Below are positions 24,847 through 33,572 of a stretch of 64,000 bases of DNA, in pieces (position 1 is the first letter of the stretch; each line of letters opens with the position of its first letter). The notes under the pieces are model-generated. The model was given only the letters and a program-made list of their open reading frames with translations, did not search any database and had not been told where the DNA came from. This DNA is from Paraburkholderia mimosarum LMG 23256 = NBRC 106338 (GTDB lineage: Bacteria > Pseudomonadota > Gammaproteobacteria > Burkholderiales > Burkholderiaceae). Position numbers and translations under genes: made by a program. The stretch is taken from NCBI RefSeq assembly GCF_000739815.1, contig NZ_BBJJ01000001.1:310001-374000 (forward strand), in the 5' to 3' direction.

Positions 24847-27555
24847 ATGAACGGAGCCACGCCGAGCCGGCGCGCCGTGCGCACGGGCATCTTGCGCACG
24901 CTGGGCGAGGCGTTGTGGCAGCACCGCAGCGCCACCGCAGCCGCCACTTCGCTGATGATCCTCGCGCGCCTTGGCGCCGTTTCGGTGCCGATCGCGCTCA
25001 AACATCTGATCGACGATCTCGGCCACGCCCACGCGCTCGCGACGCTGCCGGCGCTGCTCGCGCTCGCCTATGCGCTGCTGCGCTTTCTTTCCGACGCGCT
25101 CGGCGAGGCTCGCGACGTGGCGTTCAGCATCGTCGTGCAGCGCGCGGTGGCGTCGTTGCGCGAGCGCGCGTTCGCTCAGCTGCACCGCCTGGGCGCGCGC
25201 TTTCATGCGCAGCGCGAAACGGGGGCGATCGTGCGCGACGTTCAAAAGGGCGCGGATGGTCTGGGCTTTCTGCTCGGCACCGCGCTCTTTTCGGTCCTGC
25301 CCACGGTGTTCGAAATCGGCGTAGTCGTCGCCATCGTGGCGTCGCGCTACGACAATGCCTTCGTGCTCGCAATCGCCGGCACCTTTGTGTGCTATGCCGC
25401 GTGGACGGCAATCTACACGCGCTGGCGGCTCGCGTTTCAGCGCGCCGTCAACAGGCTCGAAGCGCAGGCCGATGGACGGCTCGTCGACAGCCTGCTCAAT
25501 CAGGACACCGTCAAATACTTTTCGACGGAACAGCACGAAGTGACGCGCCTGCGCGGCGTGCTCGACGAATGGGTGCTGGCGCGCACGGCGAACCAGCGCG
25601 CGCTGACCGCGCTGCACGTGGGCCAAAGCGGTGTGGTCGCGGCGGGGATCGCGGCCGTGATGGTGATCGCCGTGCACAACGTGCTGACCGGCGCGATGAC
25701 GGTCGGCGATCTCGTGCTGATCAACGCGTACATCATTCAGGTGTGCGCGCCGCTCAACACGCTCGGCTTCGTGTTCCGCGAGGCGAACGACGCGCTCGTC
25801 GATGTCGAGCGGCTGTTCGGCATTCTCTCGGTGCGCGGCACGCCCGGCGAGGACGAGGACATGCCCACTGCGCACACGCTCATGGTGCACGAAGGTGAAG
25901 TGGCGTTCCGCCACGTCGATTTCGGCTATGACGCGGGGCGGCCCGTGCTCCACGATGTTTCGTTCACGGCGGCGCCCGGGCGCACGGTTGCGGTGGTGGG
26001 CGGCAGCGGGTCGGGCAAATCCACGCTGATCCGGCTGTTGTTCCGCTTCTATCAGCCCCTGCGCGGCAGCATCGCCATTGACGGCCAGGACATCCGGCAC
26101 GCCACGCAAACGAGCCTGCGTGAAGCCATCGGCATCGTGCCGCAGGACACCGTGCTATTCAACGAAACCATCGCGTACAACATTGCCTACGGGCAGCCGC
26201 GCGCCACGCGCGCCGACGTCGTGCGCGCCGCGCGCGCGGCCCAGCTCGACGAACTGATCGAGCGCCTGCCAGACCACTACGAAACGCGGGTGGGCGAGCG
26301 CGGCGTGCGGCTTTCGGGCGGCGAGCGGCAACGCATTGCGATTGCGCGCGCCATCCTCAAGAATCCGCGCATCATGGTGTTCGACGAGGCGACTTCGGCA
26401 CTCGATACACGCTCGGAGCGTGCGATCCAGAACGAGCTTCAGCGGCTCGCGCGCGGGCGCACGACGATCGTCATCGCGCACCGCCTTTCGACGATCGTCG
26501 AAGCCGATCTGATACTCGTGATGGAGCATGGGCGCATCGTCGAACAAGGGCGACATGACGCGTTGCTTGCGCGCGAGGGTGTCTACGCGAAGATGTGGGC
26601 GATGCAATGGCAGCAGGACGACCTCGAACATGCGGAGCGGCGGCTGGCGACGACGACGGTCAACGTAGCGAGTCTGCTCGCGCGAGTGGCCGCGCGGGTG
26701 CGCGAGGCGTCAGGGGAGGCCGCCGCCCGCGTGGCCGCGCAACCGGACGAAGGATTGTGGGCGACGGTGGCCGACAGCGATGCGTTGTTGCAGGCGCTCA
26801 CCCTACTGGTGGCGAACGAAGTGGAGCACGCAGTCGACAATGGTGCGCAAGACGCGGAGTTCGCCATGCAGGCGAGCCCGGCGCGAGACAAGCGCAGCGT
26901 GCAGCTCGGCGCGCGCCGCGACGGCAATACCGTGCTGCTCGACGTGACGGGTGACGGCCCACGGCCCGCGCCGCTCGACGACAACGCGCTCGAGCGCATC
27001 GAAACATTGCTGCGCGAAGCGGGCGGGAGTCTCACGCTCGATCCGCAGAGCCAACGCGTGCGCTACGCCGTGGCGCTGCCGATGCACGCGGTGCTGCCCG
27101 AGCGCACGCACTCGCGCGGCGGAGAACTCGCGGGCCTGCGCGTGGTGGTGCTCGACGACGAGGTGGAATCGCGCGATGCGCTCGAGGCCGCGCTTGCGCT
27201 TCATGGCGCGACGGTGCAGCAGGAAGCCAGCGGCGCGGCGTGGCTCGCAGCGCTTCGCGAGACGCCGCGCAGCGCATGGCCCGACGTGGTGCTGTGCGAT
27301 CTGCAGCTCGACGGCGAAGCGGGCGAGCAGATCGTGACGGCGCTACGCGCCATGGAGGCAGAGCAGGCGGCGCAGCGGGGCGTTATGGCTCGGCCGCTTC
27401 CGGTCATTGCCATGACCGGTCAGGTCGATCGCCTCGCGCCGGGCGGTGACGAAAGCGCGATGTTTGCCGCGCGTCTGGACAAGCCCGTTGCGGTCCACGC
27501 GCTGCTGGGCACGATCGCCGAAGCGGCGAAGCAAAACGAGGAGGGCAATCGCTGA
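24847..27555 (+). CDS. Atm1/HMT-type ABC exporter fused to a kinase-like ATPase domain and a receiver domain
   Basis: A 902-residue protein. About residues 35-310 form the six-helix exporter domain. The ATPase domain has Walker A GGSGSGKST (about 385), PQDTVLFNETIAYNIAYG (typical of Atm1/HMT1), signature LSGGERQRIA (about 488) and Walker B IMVFDEATSALD. After the normal exporter end (near 595), residues about 610-755 resemble a histidine-kinase ATPase domain without a phospho-accepting His box and with degenerate N and G boxes (ANEVEHAVDNGA, VTGDGPRP). Residues about 760-898 are a receiver with the acidic pair in VVLDDE, Asp818 in CDLQLDG, Thr in AMTG and Lys879 in DKPV, all intact. This is an unusual fusion, transcribed away from the glycan operon. 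Confidence 0.9.
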   Translation: MNGATPSRRAVRTGILRTLGEALWQHRSATAAATSLMILARLGAVSVPIALKHLIDDLGHAHALATLPALLALAYALLRFLSDALGEARDVAFSIVVQRAVASLRERAFAQLHRLGARFHAQRETGAIVRDVQKGADGLGFLLGTALFSVLPTVFEIGVVVAIVASRYDNAFVLAIAGTFVCYAAWTAIYTRWRLAFQRAVNRLEAQADGRLVDSLLNQDTVKYFSTEQHEVTRLRGVLDEWVLARTANQRALTALHVGQSGVVAAGIAAVMVIAVHNVLTGAMTVGDLVLINAYIIQVCAPLNTLGFVFREANDALVDVERLFGILSVRGTPGEDEDMPTAHTLMVHEGEVAFRHVDFGYDAGRPVLHDVSFTAAPGRTVAVVGGSGSGKSTLIRLLFRFYQPLRGSIAIDGQDIRHATQTSLREAIGIVPQDTVLFNETIAYNIAYGQPRATRADVVRAARAAQLDELIERLPDHYETRVGERGVRLSGGERQRIAIARAILKNPRIMVFDEATSALDTRSERAIQNELQRLARGRTTIVIAHRLSTIVEADLILVMEHGRIVEQGRHDALLAREGVYAKMWAMQWQQDDLEHAERRLATTTVNVASLLARVAARVREASGEAAARVAAQPDEGLWATVADSDALLQALTLLVANEVEHAVDNGAQDAEFAMQASPARDKRSVQLGARRDGNTVLLDVTGDGPRPAPLDDNALERIETLLREAGGSLTLDPQSQRVRYAVALPMHAVLPERTHSRGGELAGLRVVVLDDEVESRDALEAALALHGATVQQEASGAAWLAALRETPRSAWPDVVLCDLQLDGEAGEQIVTALRAMEAEQAAQRGVMARPLPVIAMTGQVDRLAPGGDESAMFAARLDKPVAVHALLGTIAEAAKQNEEGNR

Positions 27556-27569
27556 CTTCGCCTGGTGCC

Positions 27570-28001
27570 TCAGCGCACGCGCCGCTGGGAAATGTCTTCC
27601 AGCGTGTTGGCGATGCGCTCGCGCTGCGCGCCGTCACAGCGCGTGGCGATGTCGCCGAGCGAAAGCGTGCCCACGAGGCCGCGTTCGTGGTTCACCACGG
27701 GCAGCCGGCGCACCTGGGCCTCCGCCATGCGGCGCTGGACGACATTCACGTCCTCGTCCTCGTAACACCACTCCACGCCCGAACTCGCCACATGCGTGAC
27801 GGTTTCCTCGCCCGTGCAGCCCTCGGCGAGCCCGCGCATGGCGAGGTCGCGGTCCGTGACCATGCCTACGATGCGCTCGCCGTTGCAGATCGGCAATGCG
27901 CCGATGTCGTGGTCGCGCATGATCTCGGCGGCGTGCCGGATCGTCGTCTCGGGCGCGATATGCAGGACGTCGCGTGACATCACTTCGCGAACCTGTGCCA
28001 T
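27570..28001 (-). CDS. Tandem CBS-domain protein
   Basis: A 143-residue protein consisting of two CBS domains. The first opens VREVMSRDVLHIAPETTIRHAAEIM and contains IGALPICNGERIVGMVTDRDLAMR. The second contains VNVVQRRMAEAQVRRLPVVNHERGLVGTLSLGDIA. Stand-alone CBS pairs bind adenine nucleotides and often regulate stress or transport proteins. It converges on the ABC exporter with a 14-bp gap. The upstream small Pro-rich gene overlaps its start by 22 bp, so the two are probably coupled. Confidence 0.92.
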   Translation of the reverse strand: MAQVREVMSRDVLHIAPETTIRHAAEIMRDHDIGALPICNGERIVGMVTDRDLAMRGLAEGCTGEETVTHVASSGVEWCYEDEDVNVVQRRMAEAQVRRLPVVNHERGLVGTLSLGDIATRCDGAQRERIANTLEDISQRRVR

Positions 28002-28210
28002 GGTCTTCTCCTTGCGGGGTGGTGGCGCTGCTTGAGTGAGCGCGCGCGGCCGAAGCGTTGCGGCGGCACGTGCGGCGGGGGATCGCCTTCGGGCAGCGTG
28101 GGCGGCTGGTCGTCGGGCTCGGCCGGCGGCAACGGCTGACGTTGCGGGTCGTCCTGCGGCCAGGGCGGCGGCAAATGGAAAGAGATCGCGAATGCGTACT
28201 GCATCGGCAT
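27980..28210 (-). CDS. Small proline-rich hypothetical protein
   Basis: A 76-residue protein with a good Shine-Dalgarno (AAGGAG, six bases before ATG). It starts MPMQYAFAISFHLPPPWP, is Pro/Gln/Asp-rich in the middle (about 20-50) and ends in a basic Arg/His stretch. No known domain. The last 22 bp overlap the start of the CBS gene in another frame, which makes the final residues doubtful but suggests coupling. The evidence for translation is the ribosome-binding site and position between two genes of the same strand. Confidence 0.5.
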   Translation of the reverse strand: MPMQYAFAISFHLPPPWPQDDPQRQPLPPAEPDDQPPTLPEGDPPPHVPPQRFGRARSLKQRHHPARRRPWHRFAK

Positions 28211-28232
28211 GAAGGACTCCTTTGCAATGAAT

Positions 28233-29096
28233 TCAGATGAGCGGCGTCCCGCCCGTGACCGCGATCGTCGCGCCCGATATGTAGCTGCCTTCCTGGGAGG
28301 CGAGCAGCACATAGGCCCCCGCCAGCTCGGCCGGTTGCCCGGGGCGCCCCATGGGCGTCGCCTTGCCGAATTCGCGCACCTGCTCGGGCGGCATGGTCGA
28401 TGGGATGAGCGGCGTCCAGATCGGCCCTGGCGCGACGCAGTTCACGCGTACGCCGCGCTGCGCCACCAACTGCGCGAGGCCGCCCGTGAAGTTCTGGATC
28501 GCGCCCTTCGTAGCCGCGTAGGGGAGCAGCGTGGGCTTGGGCTTGTCCGCGTTGATCGACGCCGTATTGACGATCGCGGAGCCCGGCTGCATGACCGCGA
28601 TCGCCTCGCGCGAAATGCGGAACATGGCGCCGATGTTCGTATCGAAGGTGCGGTCCCATTCCTCGTCGCTGATCGACTCGATCGATTCATGCGTCATCTG
28701 GTACGCGGCGTTGTTCACGAGCACGTCGAGCTTGCCCAGCTCGCCGACGGTCTTGCTCACGAGCTCGCGGCACCACGCACGATCGCGGATGTCGCCGGGC
28801 AGCAGCAGCGCGCGCCGGCCGGCTTCTTCCACCCAGCGGGCCGTTTCCTTCGCATCGTCGTGCTCGTCGTAGTACGCGATGGCGACGTCCGCGCCCTCGC
28901 GCGCAAAGGCGATGCAAACGGCGCGGCCTATGCCGCTGTCACCGCCCGTCACGAGGGCGACCTTGCCGGCGAGCCGGCCGCTGCCGCGATAGCTCGCTTC
29001 GCCGTGATCGGGTTGCGGGTCCATCGGGCCGGTGCGGCCCGGCGTGGTGTCTTGCTGCTGTCCGGGCATGGGCGGGACGGGGCGATGTTCGTTCAT
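28233..29096 (-). CDS. Short-chain dehydrogenase/reductase, general-stress type
   Basis: A 287-residue SDR oxidoreductase. NAD(P)-binding motif TGGDSGIGRAV (about 50-60), NNAAYQM structural motif, catalytic Ser in NTASINAD and Y-x-x-x-K in YAATKGA. The N-terminal 35-residue extension rich in Pro/Gln and the WVEEAGRRALLLPGDI segment match the stress-linked SDR group related to YghA/YhdF. The substrate is unknown. The start has GAGGTAAG five bases upstream. It lies 22 bp before the small Pro-rich gene in the same direction, possibly one operon with the CBS protein. Confidence 0.92.
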   Translation of the reverse strand: MNEHRPVPPMPGQQQDTTPGRTGPMDPQPDHGEASYRGSGRLAGKVALVTGGDSGIGRAVCIAFAREGADVAIAYYDEHDDAKETARWVEEAGRRALLLPGDIRDRAWCRELVSKTVGELGKLDVLVNNAAYQMTHESIESISDEEWDRTFDTNIGAMFRISREAIAVMQPGSAIVNTASINADKPKPTLLPYAATKGAIQNFTGGLAQLVAQRGVRVNCVAPGPIWTPLIPSTMPPEQVREFGKATPMGRPGQPAELAGAYVLLASQEGSYISGATIAVTGGTPLI

Positions 29097-29196
29097 GGCG
29101 CTTACCTCGCTGTGAATGTCGAATACCTTCGAGCGCAATGGGCGTGCCGACCTGGCCGCCCGCCGTGGACAAGCGGGCGCGATGGGCCGCGCGCTT

Positions 29197-29730
29197 TCAG
29201 AGCGGGAGATCGAGGTGCGCGAGCGTCAGATCGCCGGTCTGCTTGACCCCGGCGGCTTCGAGCTTCGAATCCAGTTCCGCCTTGCGTGCGGCGATGCGCT
29301 GTCCGAGGCGCCCGAGGTCGAGGTTGCTCTTTCGCAGTCGCGGGAACAGATCGGCCTCTTCTTCCTGCACGTGGTGCCTGACCAGCTCCGTCATGACACG
29401 AAACGTGGCGTCGAAACCCGCGTGCAAGGGCGTCAACGTGGTAAAGCGCTGGATCAGCGATTTGACGAGGTAGTGCTCCACGCGCGCCTCATCCACGTCG
29501 AGTGTCAGCGCGGGGAGGGCTTCGCTCGCGGCGGGATAGAGCAGTTCCTCTTCGAGCATCGTGTGGACGGCCAGTTGCTCGCAAGCGCGCTTGACGAGCG
29601 CGAAGCGCGCGTCGGCCGTGGCCTTGTCCGCCGGCTCGAAGGCCGCGAACAGTCTCTCGACCGCCCGGTGATCGGCGATCAGTATGTCGAGAGCATTTTG
29701 TGCCTGCGAAGCGTGGGATGGCTGAGTCAT
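29197..29730 (-). CDS. Hemerythrin HHE-domain protein
   Basis: A 177-residue four-helix protein with the di-iron ligand pattern of hemerythrins: LIADHRAVE, HTMLEEELLYP, VEHYLVK and HHVQEEEADLFP. Such proteins bind O2, NO or serve iron-centre repair and redox sensing. The C-terminal helix carries Lys/Arg/Glu-rich sequence after the iron sites. It is 100 bp upstream of the SDR gene, same strand, with weak evidence for a common transcript. Together with CBS and SDR genes it looks like a stress group. Confidence 0.93.
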   Translation of the reverse strand: MTQPSHASQAQNALDILIADHRAVERLFAAFEPADKATADARFALVKRACEQLAVHTMLEEELLYPAASEALPALTLDVDEARVEHYLVKSLIQRFTTLTPLHAGFDATFRVMTELVRHHVQEEEADLFPRLRKSNLDLGRLGQRIAARKAELDSKLEAAGVKQTGDLTLAHLDLPL

Positions 29731-29799
29731 GGTGTTCCCCGCGAAAGTGATGCAGCAGTCAGCGCATCGATCGTTCCCGGGGGGCCACCAAGCCGGGCT

Positions 29800-31218
29800 T
29801 CAGTATTCGGGCGCCGTGCTCACGGAACAGGAAAGCATGTCGCAATGCACGCCGAAGGGCGCACCGAATTCACGCAGCAATGATTCGAAGTGCGAAGGGT
29901 CGAGCGGGGAAGGCGGACCGAGCCGCGGCCGCAAATTCGCGAGCGCGCGACCGTATCGTTCGAACGTCGCGAAATCGCGCGGAAAGCGCGAGGTATCGAC
30001 CCCGGCAAAGCGCCCGGCGTGGCGGGCACGCGCGAGCAGCGCGCGCCAGCGCGCAATGGGCGCGATTCCGACGCTTTCCGTGCCGTGCGAGAACAAGGTC
30101 ATGTCGATTTCCTCGAATGGGGCCTCGGCGTCCAGGAAGCGTTGCAGTGCGTTTGCGGAAGGCTCGACGCCGAACAGCAGCCAGAACGGGATCGCATGGA
30201 GTTCCAGTGTAGAGAGCGGGTCCATCAGCATGAAGGAGTCCACGACGAGCCGGCGGCGCTCGATCGCGCTTTCCTCATACCAGCGCCGGTAAACCATGGC
30301 CGTGACGAAGCTCAGCGCTTCCGGCTCTTCGAAGCGGATTTCGACGATGCGCCATCGCATCGGGCCGGCCAACGCGGCGAGGTCTTCCATCAAGGCCGTG
30401 TCGAATCCCCATTCGGCCTCGGGCGCGCGGGTATCCGGAGCGGGCGGATCCCAGCGCGTTCTTGCGCTGCCATAGTGAGCAAGAAATGCGCGTACGCGCT
30501 CGCCGCCGTTGAAATACTCGTCTTCGGTCGCACCGCCCGTGGCCCCGAACTGAAAGACGGAGCGCTCGCTCGTGCGCGTGACCGCCCAGTCGCGCGTGCA
30601 ATGCACCACGTAGAGCGTCGACCCGTGCTCCAGACTGCTCAGCAGGAACTCGCGAAACGCGAGCGGCAAGCGCCGATGCTTGAGGCGGAAATAGCGCATG
30701 CCTTGCAGCATCAGCCGGTCCTGATTCGGGTCGTGCATGTGGTGGACGGCAATGCGCTCGTCGGCGGCCAGCAGCGCTTCGACCACGCGCCGGCTCGCCG
30801 CGAAGCCGCGTTGCGCATCGTCGGGATCGCTGAACGGTGCACGCACGGGGCACAGAAACGTCTGCGGCAGCCAGGGCGCGCGCAGCGCGGCCGCGAGGTG
30901 GATCATCGCGCCGTTCGACGAGCCGACGAATGCACAGCGGTAGGGCACCTGCGGATAGAGACCCGCGAGCCATTGCGCGATACGTTCGATGTCGAGGTTG
31001 CGGGCGCGATGCGGATCGATGCCTTCGCTCATGCCGCCCAGGATATAGGCCCATTCGCGCTGGCGCTTCGGCATGGCGTTGATCGCGGGCATGAGGCGAT
31101 CGAGCAGCGGCGACTGGCTCGGGCTCGAAAACCGTCTGCCGTGCAGCATGCTTGCGAGCGCCTGCGCCATGGCGGCGGCGGAATCGAATCGGGCGATGCC
31201 CGGAGGCGGCTTGCTCAT
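29800..31218 (-). CDS. Conserved protein of unknown function with a hydrolase-like GxSxG motif
   Basis: A 472-residue protein that I do not recognise. Near residue 97 it contains CAFVGSSNGAMIHLAAAL, where G-S-S-N-G fits the nucleophile elbow of alpha/beta hydrolases, but the rest gives no clear Asp/His pair and no membrane segment. Other conserved-looking stretches are AYILGGMSEGIDPHRARNLDIE and YVVHCTRDWAVTRTSERS. AGGAG precedes the ATG. The ATG overlaps the stop of the upstream alpha/beta hydrolase (ATGA), so the two are translationally coupled and probably act together. Confidence 0.75.
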   Translation of the reverse strand: MSKPPPGIARFDSAAAMAQALASMLHGRRFSSPSQSPLLDRLMPAINAMPKRQREWAYILGGMSEGIDPHRARNLDIERIAQWLAGLYPQVPYRCAFVGSSNGAMIHLAAALRAPWLPQTFLCPVRAPFSDPDDAQRGFAASRRVVEALLAADERIAVHHMHDPNQDRLMLQGMRYFRLKHRRLPLAFREFLLSSLEHGSTLYVVHCTRDWAVTRTSERSVFQFGATGGATEDEYFNGGERVRAFLAHYGSARTRWDPPAPDTRAPEAEWGFDTALMEDLAALAGPMRWRIVEIRFEEPEALSFVTAMVYRRWYEESAIERRRLVVDSFMLMDPLSTLELHAIPFWLLFGVEPSANALQRFLDAEAPFEEIDMTLFSHGTESVGIAPIARWRALLARARHAGRFAGVDTSRFPRDFATFERYGRALANLRPRLGPPSPLDPSHFESLLREFGAPFGVHCDMLSCSVSTAPEY

Positions 31219-32132
31219 CGATGCGGGCTCCTGAATAAATCGCTGCCTGCGGCCTTCAGGAACGGCGTGATCGCGAAGGCGAACGCATGCGGGGCGGCAT
31301 AGTTGAGCGTGTGCGTGCCGCCTTCGATCGTCATCAGCGCACCGTGCGGCAGGCGTCGGGCTGCCTCGGCGGCCCATGCGAGCGGAACGACGGGATCGCG
31401 CGTGCCGGCGACGACGAGCGCCGGGGCCGCGACGCGCTTCAGGCGTTCGTCGATGGGATCGCGCACGAGCATGCGCATGGTGGCAATCGCGCGCCAGAGG
31501 CCCGCTTTGGCATAGTCGATGCGCCCGGGCGCGGCCGGCGTGCGCGGGCGTTCACGCCGGCCGTTGAGCCAGTCGCGCCAGGCCTGGCGGGGCAGCGAGC
31601 GAGCGGCCGGGTCCGGCGTGGGCGCCTGGAGAACGAGGCGATCGACGGCGTGCGGATAGCGGACCGCGAAATCGGTGAGCACCTGACAGCCAAACGAATT
31701 GCCGACGAACATCGCGCGTTCGAAACCGCATGCGTTGAGCCAGAGGCGCAGCGCATCGGCAAGCCGCGTGATGCTCAACACCTCGCGCGCACTGGCGAGC
31801 GGGCTTTCGCCGAAGCCTGGGAGGTCGGGCGCGAATACGTCGAAGTCGCGCGCCAGCGAGTGGGCGAGCGGCTCCATGTACCGGCTCGATATGACGAGGC
31901 CGTGCACGAGCACGACGGGCAGACGCGCGGGCGCAGGCGCGCGGCGCCGCGCGAAGCGAAAGAACATGCGGTAAGGCCCCGCCTGCACCGAGGCGCCTTC
32001 GATGCCGAGCCGGCGGCTGCCTTCGTCGAGCGCGCTGGCTTGCTTGAGCCTGCGCCATGTCAGCGATAGCCAGCCGAGCGCGATCGCAGCGATCGCGAGG
32101 CATAAAAGGGCAGGCACGAGGGACACGGACAC
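31215..32132 (-). CDS. Membrane-anchored alpha/beta hydrolase
   Basis: A 305-residue alpha/beta hydrolase with an N-terminal membrane anchor (residues 4-24). The oxyanion region is VVLVHGLVISSRYM, the nucleophile elbow VGNSFGCQVL, the acid in VAGTRDPVVP and the histidine in EGGTHTLNY. Family members hydrolyse esters, lactones or C-C bonds; the substrate is unknown. It is the first gene of a coupled two-gene unit with the unknown protein downstream (4-bp overlap). Confidence 0.9.
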   Translation of the reverse strand: MSVSLVPALLCLAIAAIALGWLSLTWRRLKQASALDEGSRRLGIEGASVQAGPYRMFFRFARRRAPAPARLPVVLVHGLVISSRYMEPLAHSLARDFDVFAPDLPGFGESPLASAREVLSITRLADALRLWLNACGFERAMFVGNSFGCQVLTDFAVRYPHAVDRLVLQAPTPDPAARSLPRQAWRDWLNGRRERPRTPAAPGRIDYAKAGLWRAIATMRMLVRDPIDERLKRVAAPALVVAGTRDPVVPLAWAAEAARRLPHGALMTIEGGTHTLNYAAPHAFAFAITPFLKAAGSDLFRSPHR

Positions 32133-32209
32133 GCTCCGGAGCGCAGAGGCTGTTGCTGCGATGACAGCAACGCGCGTGCCATCCGTTCCGATTGCCCCGG
32201 CAATCGCGG

Positions 32210-33031
32210 CTAGTTGCCGAGGACGTCAGCCAGGAAGCGCAGCACGTGGGCGTGGCCGCCGCGTTCCCATGCGTCGACGTGCGTGGCCCCGCCGACGATG
32301 GCAAGCCGCCGGGGCGCGCGAATTGCAGAAAAAAGCCGCGAAAATTGCGCGGGCGGGATCACGGAATCGGCGTCGCCGCCGTAGATGAGCGTCGGAGCGC
32401 GCACGGCGCCGATCTTGACGAGGTTGTCATAGCGGTCGCGCACGAGCCGCCGCAAAGGGAGCCCGCGCAGACGCACGGCGGCCACGTCAGCGATGCTCGT
32501 AAACGGCGCTTCGAGCAGCAACGCGGCTAGCGCGTGCTCGGTGGCCATTTGCACGGCAATGCCGGAGCCGAGCGAATAGCCATGGACGATGACATCGCGT
32601 GCATGTCGTGCTGCGAACGCGACCGCTGCGCGGCCATCGGCGTAGAGTCCCGCTTCGCTCGGCCGCCCCGGCGCGCCGCCGTATCCGCGATAACCCGCGA
32701 GCACGACGCCATAGCCCGCGTCGAGCAGCGCGTGCGCGATATGATAGCGCTGGCTCAGGTCTTCACCGTTGCCGTGGAAGAGAACGACCATCGCATGAGC
32801 CGGGTTCTCGGGCGCCGCGTATCCGCAGATCAATTCGTTGCCATCGGCGGAGCGCATGCGCACGTGATGGATGCGCCGTTGCGCGTCGTGGCGTAATGGG
32901 CCACGTCGCAGGCGTTCGCCGGGGTAGATGAGGCGGCCCTGCAACCAGTACAGCAACGCGAGAGCGGTGCCGTATGACAGCAGGAGCGCGGCCGCGACGG
33001 CCAGCGCGAGGCTGGAGAGCAGGGCGTGCAT
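32210..33031 (-). CDS. Membrane-anchored alpha/beta hydrolase (BEM46/YfhR-like)
   Basis: A 273-residue protein with a single N-terminal transmembrane helix (about 4-30) then a serine-hydrolase domain. Segments are VVLFHGNGEDLSQRY, the nucleophile elbow VHGYSLGSGIAV, the acid in YGGDADSVIPP and His in GGATHVDAW. The overall plan matches the BEM46/YfhR family of membrane-anchored hydrolases, whose substrates are mostly unknown. It is 77 bp upstream of the other hydrolase unit; the two hydrolases are not close relatives. The start lacks a strong ribosome-binding site (GAGCGAGATC before ATG). Confidence 0.88.
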   Translation of the reverse strand: MHALLSSLALAVAAALLLSYGTALALLYWLQGRLIYPGERLRRGPLRHDAQRRIHHVRMRSADGNELICGYAAPENPAHAMVVLFHGNGEDLSQRYHIAHALLDAGYGVVLAGYRGYGGAPGRPSEAGLYADGRAAVAFAARHARDVIVHGYSLGSGIAVQMATEHALAALLLEAPFTSIADVAAVRLRGLPLRRLVRDRYDNLVKIGAVRAPTLIYGGDADSVIPPAQFSRLFSAIRAPRRLAIVGGATHVDAWERGGHAHVLRFLADVLGN

Positions 33032-33110
33032 GATCTCGCTCGTGGGCGTCGCGCGCAGTGGTGCCACCGCGCGCCTGCTCGCAGTGTGAAAGCGATGCGG
33101 GCCGTACCCG

Positions 33111-33341
33111 CTACGCACGTACGCGATGGCTGTGCCGCAACGCCAGCGCGGCCAATGTACTTCGAATCGGGCAGTCGGTCGCGTAGCGCGCGCACGAGCC
33201 GCCATCGAAGCGCACCTCGCCCGCGATCTTTGCACGCAATGCGGAGGCGAGTTCGCGCGCGGCTTCGTCGTTCCTGCGCGAGCCGCTGGAAGCTGGCGCG
33301 CTGCGCGCGGCCAGGCGCTCACGCATATCGACGGTGGTCAT
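33111..33341 (-). pseudogene. Remnant of an FAD-binding oxidase (GlcD/FAD-linked type) N-terminus
   Basis: The translated segment MTTVDMRERLAARSAPASS, followed by ALRAKIAGEVRFDGGSCARYATD, looks like the first 65 residues of FAD-linked oxidase / (Fe-S)-binding oxidoreductases, in which a G-E-V-R-F-D-x-G-S-x-A-x-Y-A-T-D segment introduces the PCMH FAD domain. After YATD the similarity stops and the frame closes within 25 residues; no FAD domain follows. Full-length relatives are about 1000 residues. The assignment is from memory of the family pattern. It could also be an unrelated small gene. Confidence 0.5.
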
Positions 33342-33572
33342 CGTCTCACTCGTCGTGGTTCGGATGACGGCGCGCATCGCCTATGCCCGAAGACCGGGCG
33401 CAGCCGGTGCGCATGAGGGCTGGGCGCCGGTCGCGGCGCTTCTTGCGGCAGGACTGCAACGATGAGCGAAGCTGGGCGCACGAGGTCTGCCTTCACCGAC
33501 GGGTATTGCTGGCTCTCCGGCGTGGCGAGGTTCGTCGACGGGCAGCCAGGCTGAACACAGCGACGACGCTCC

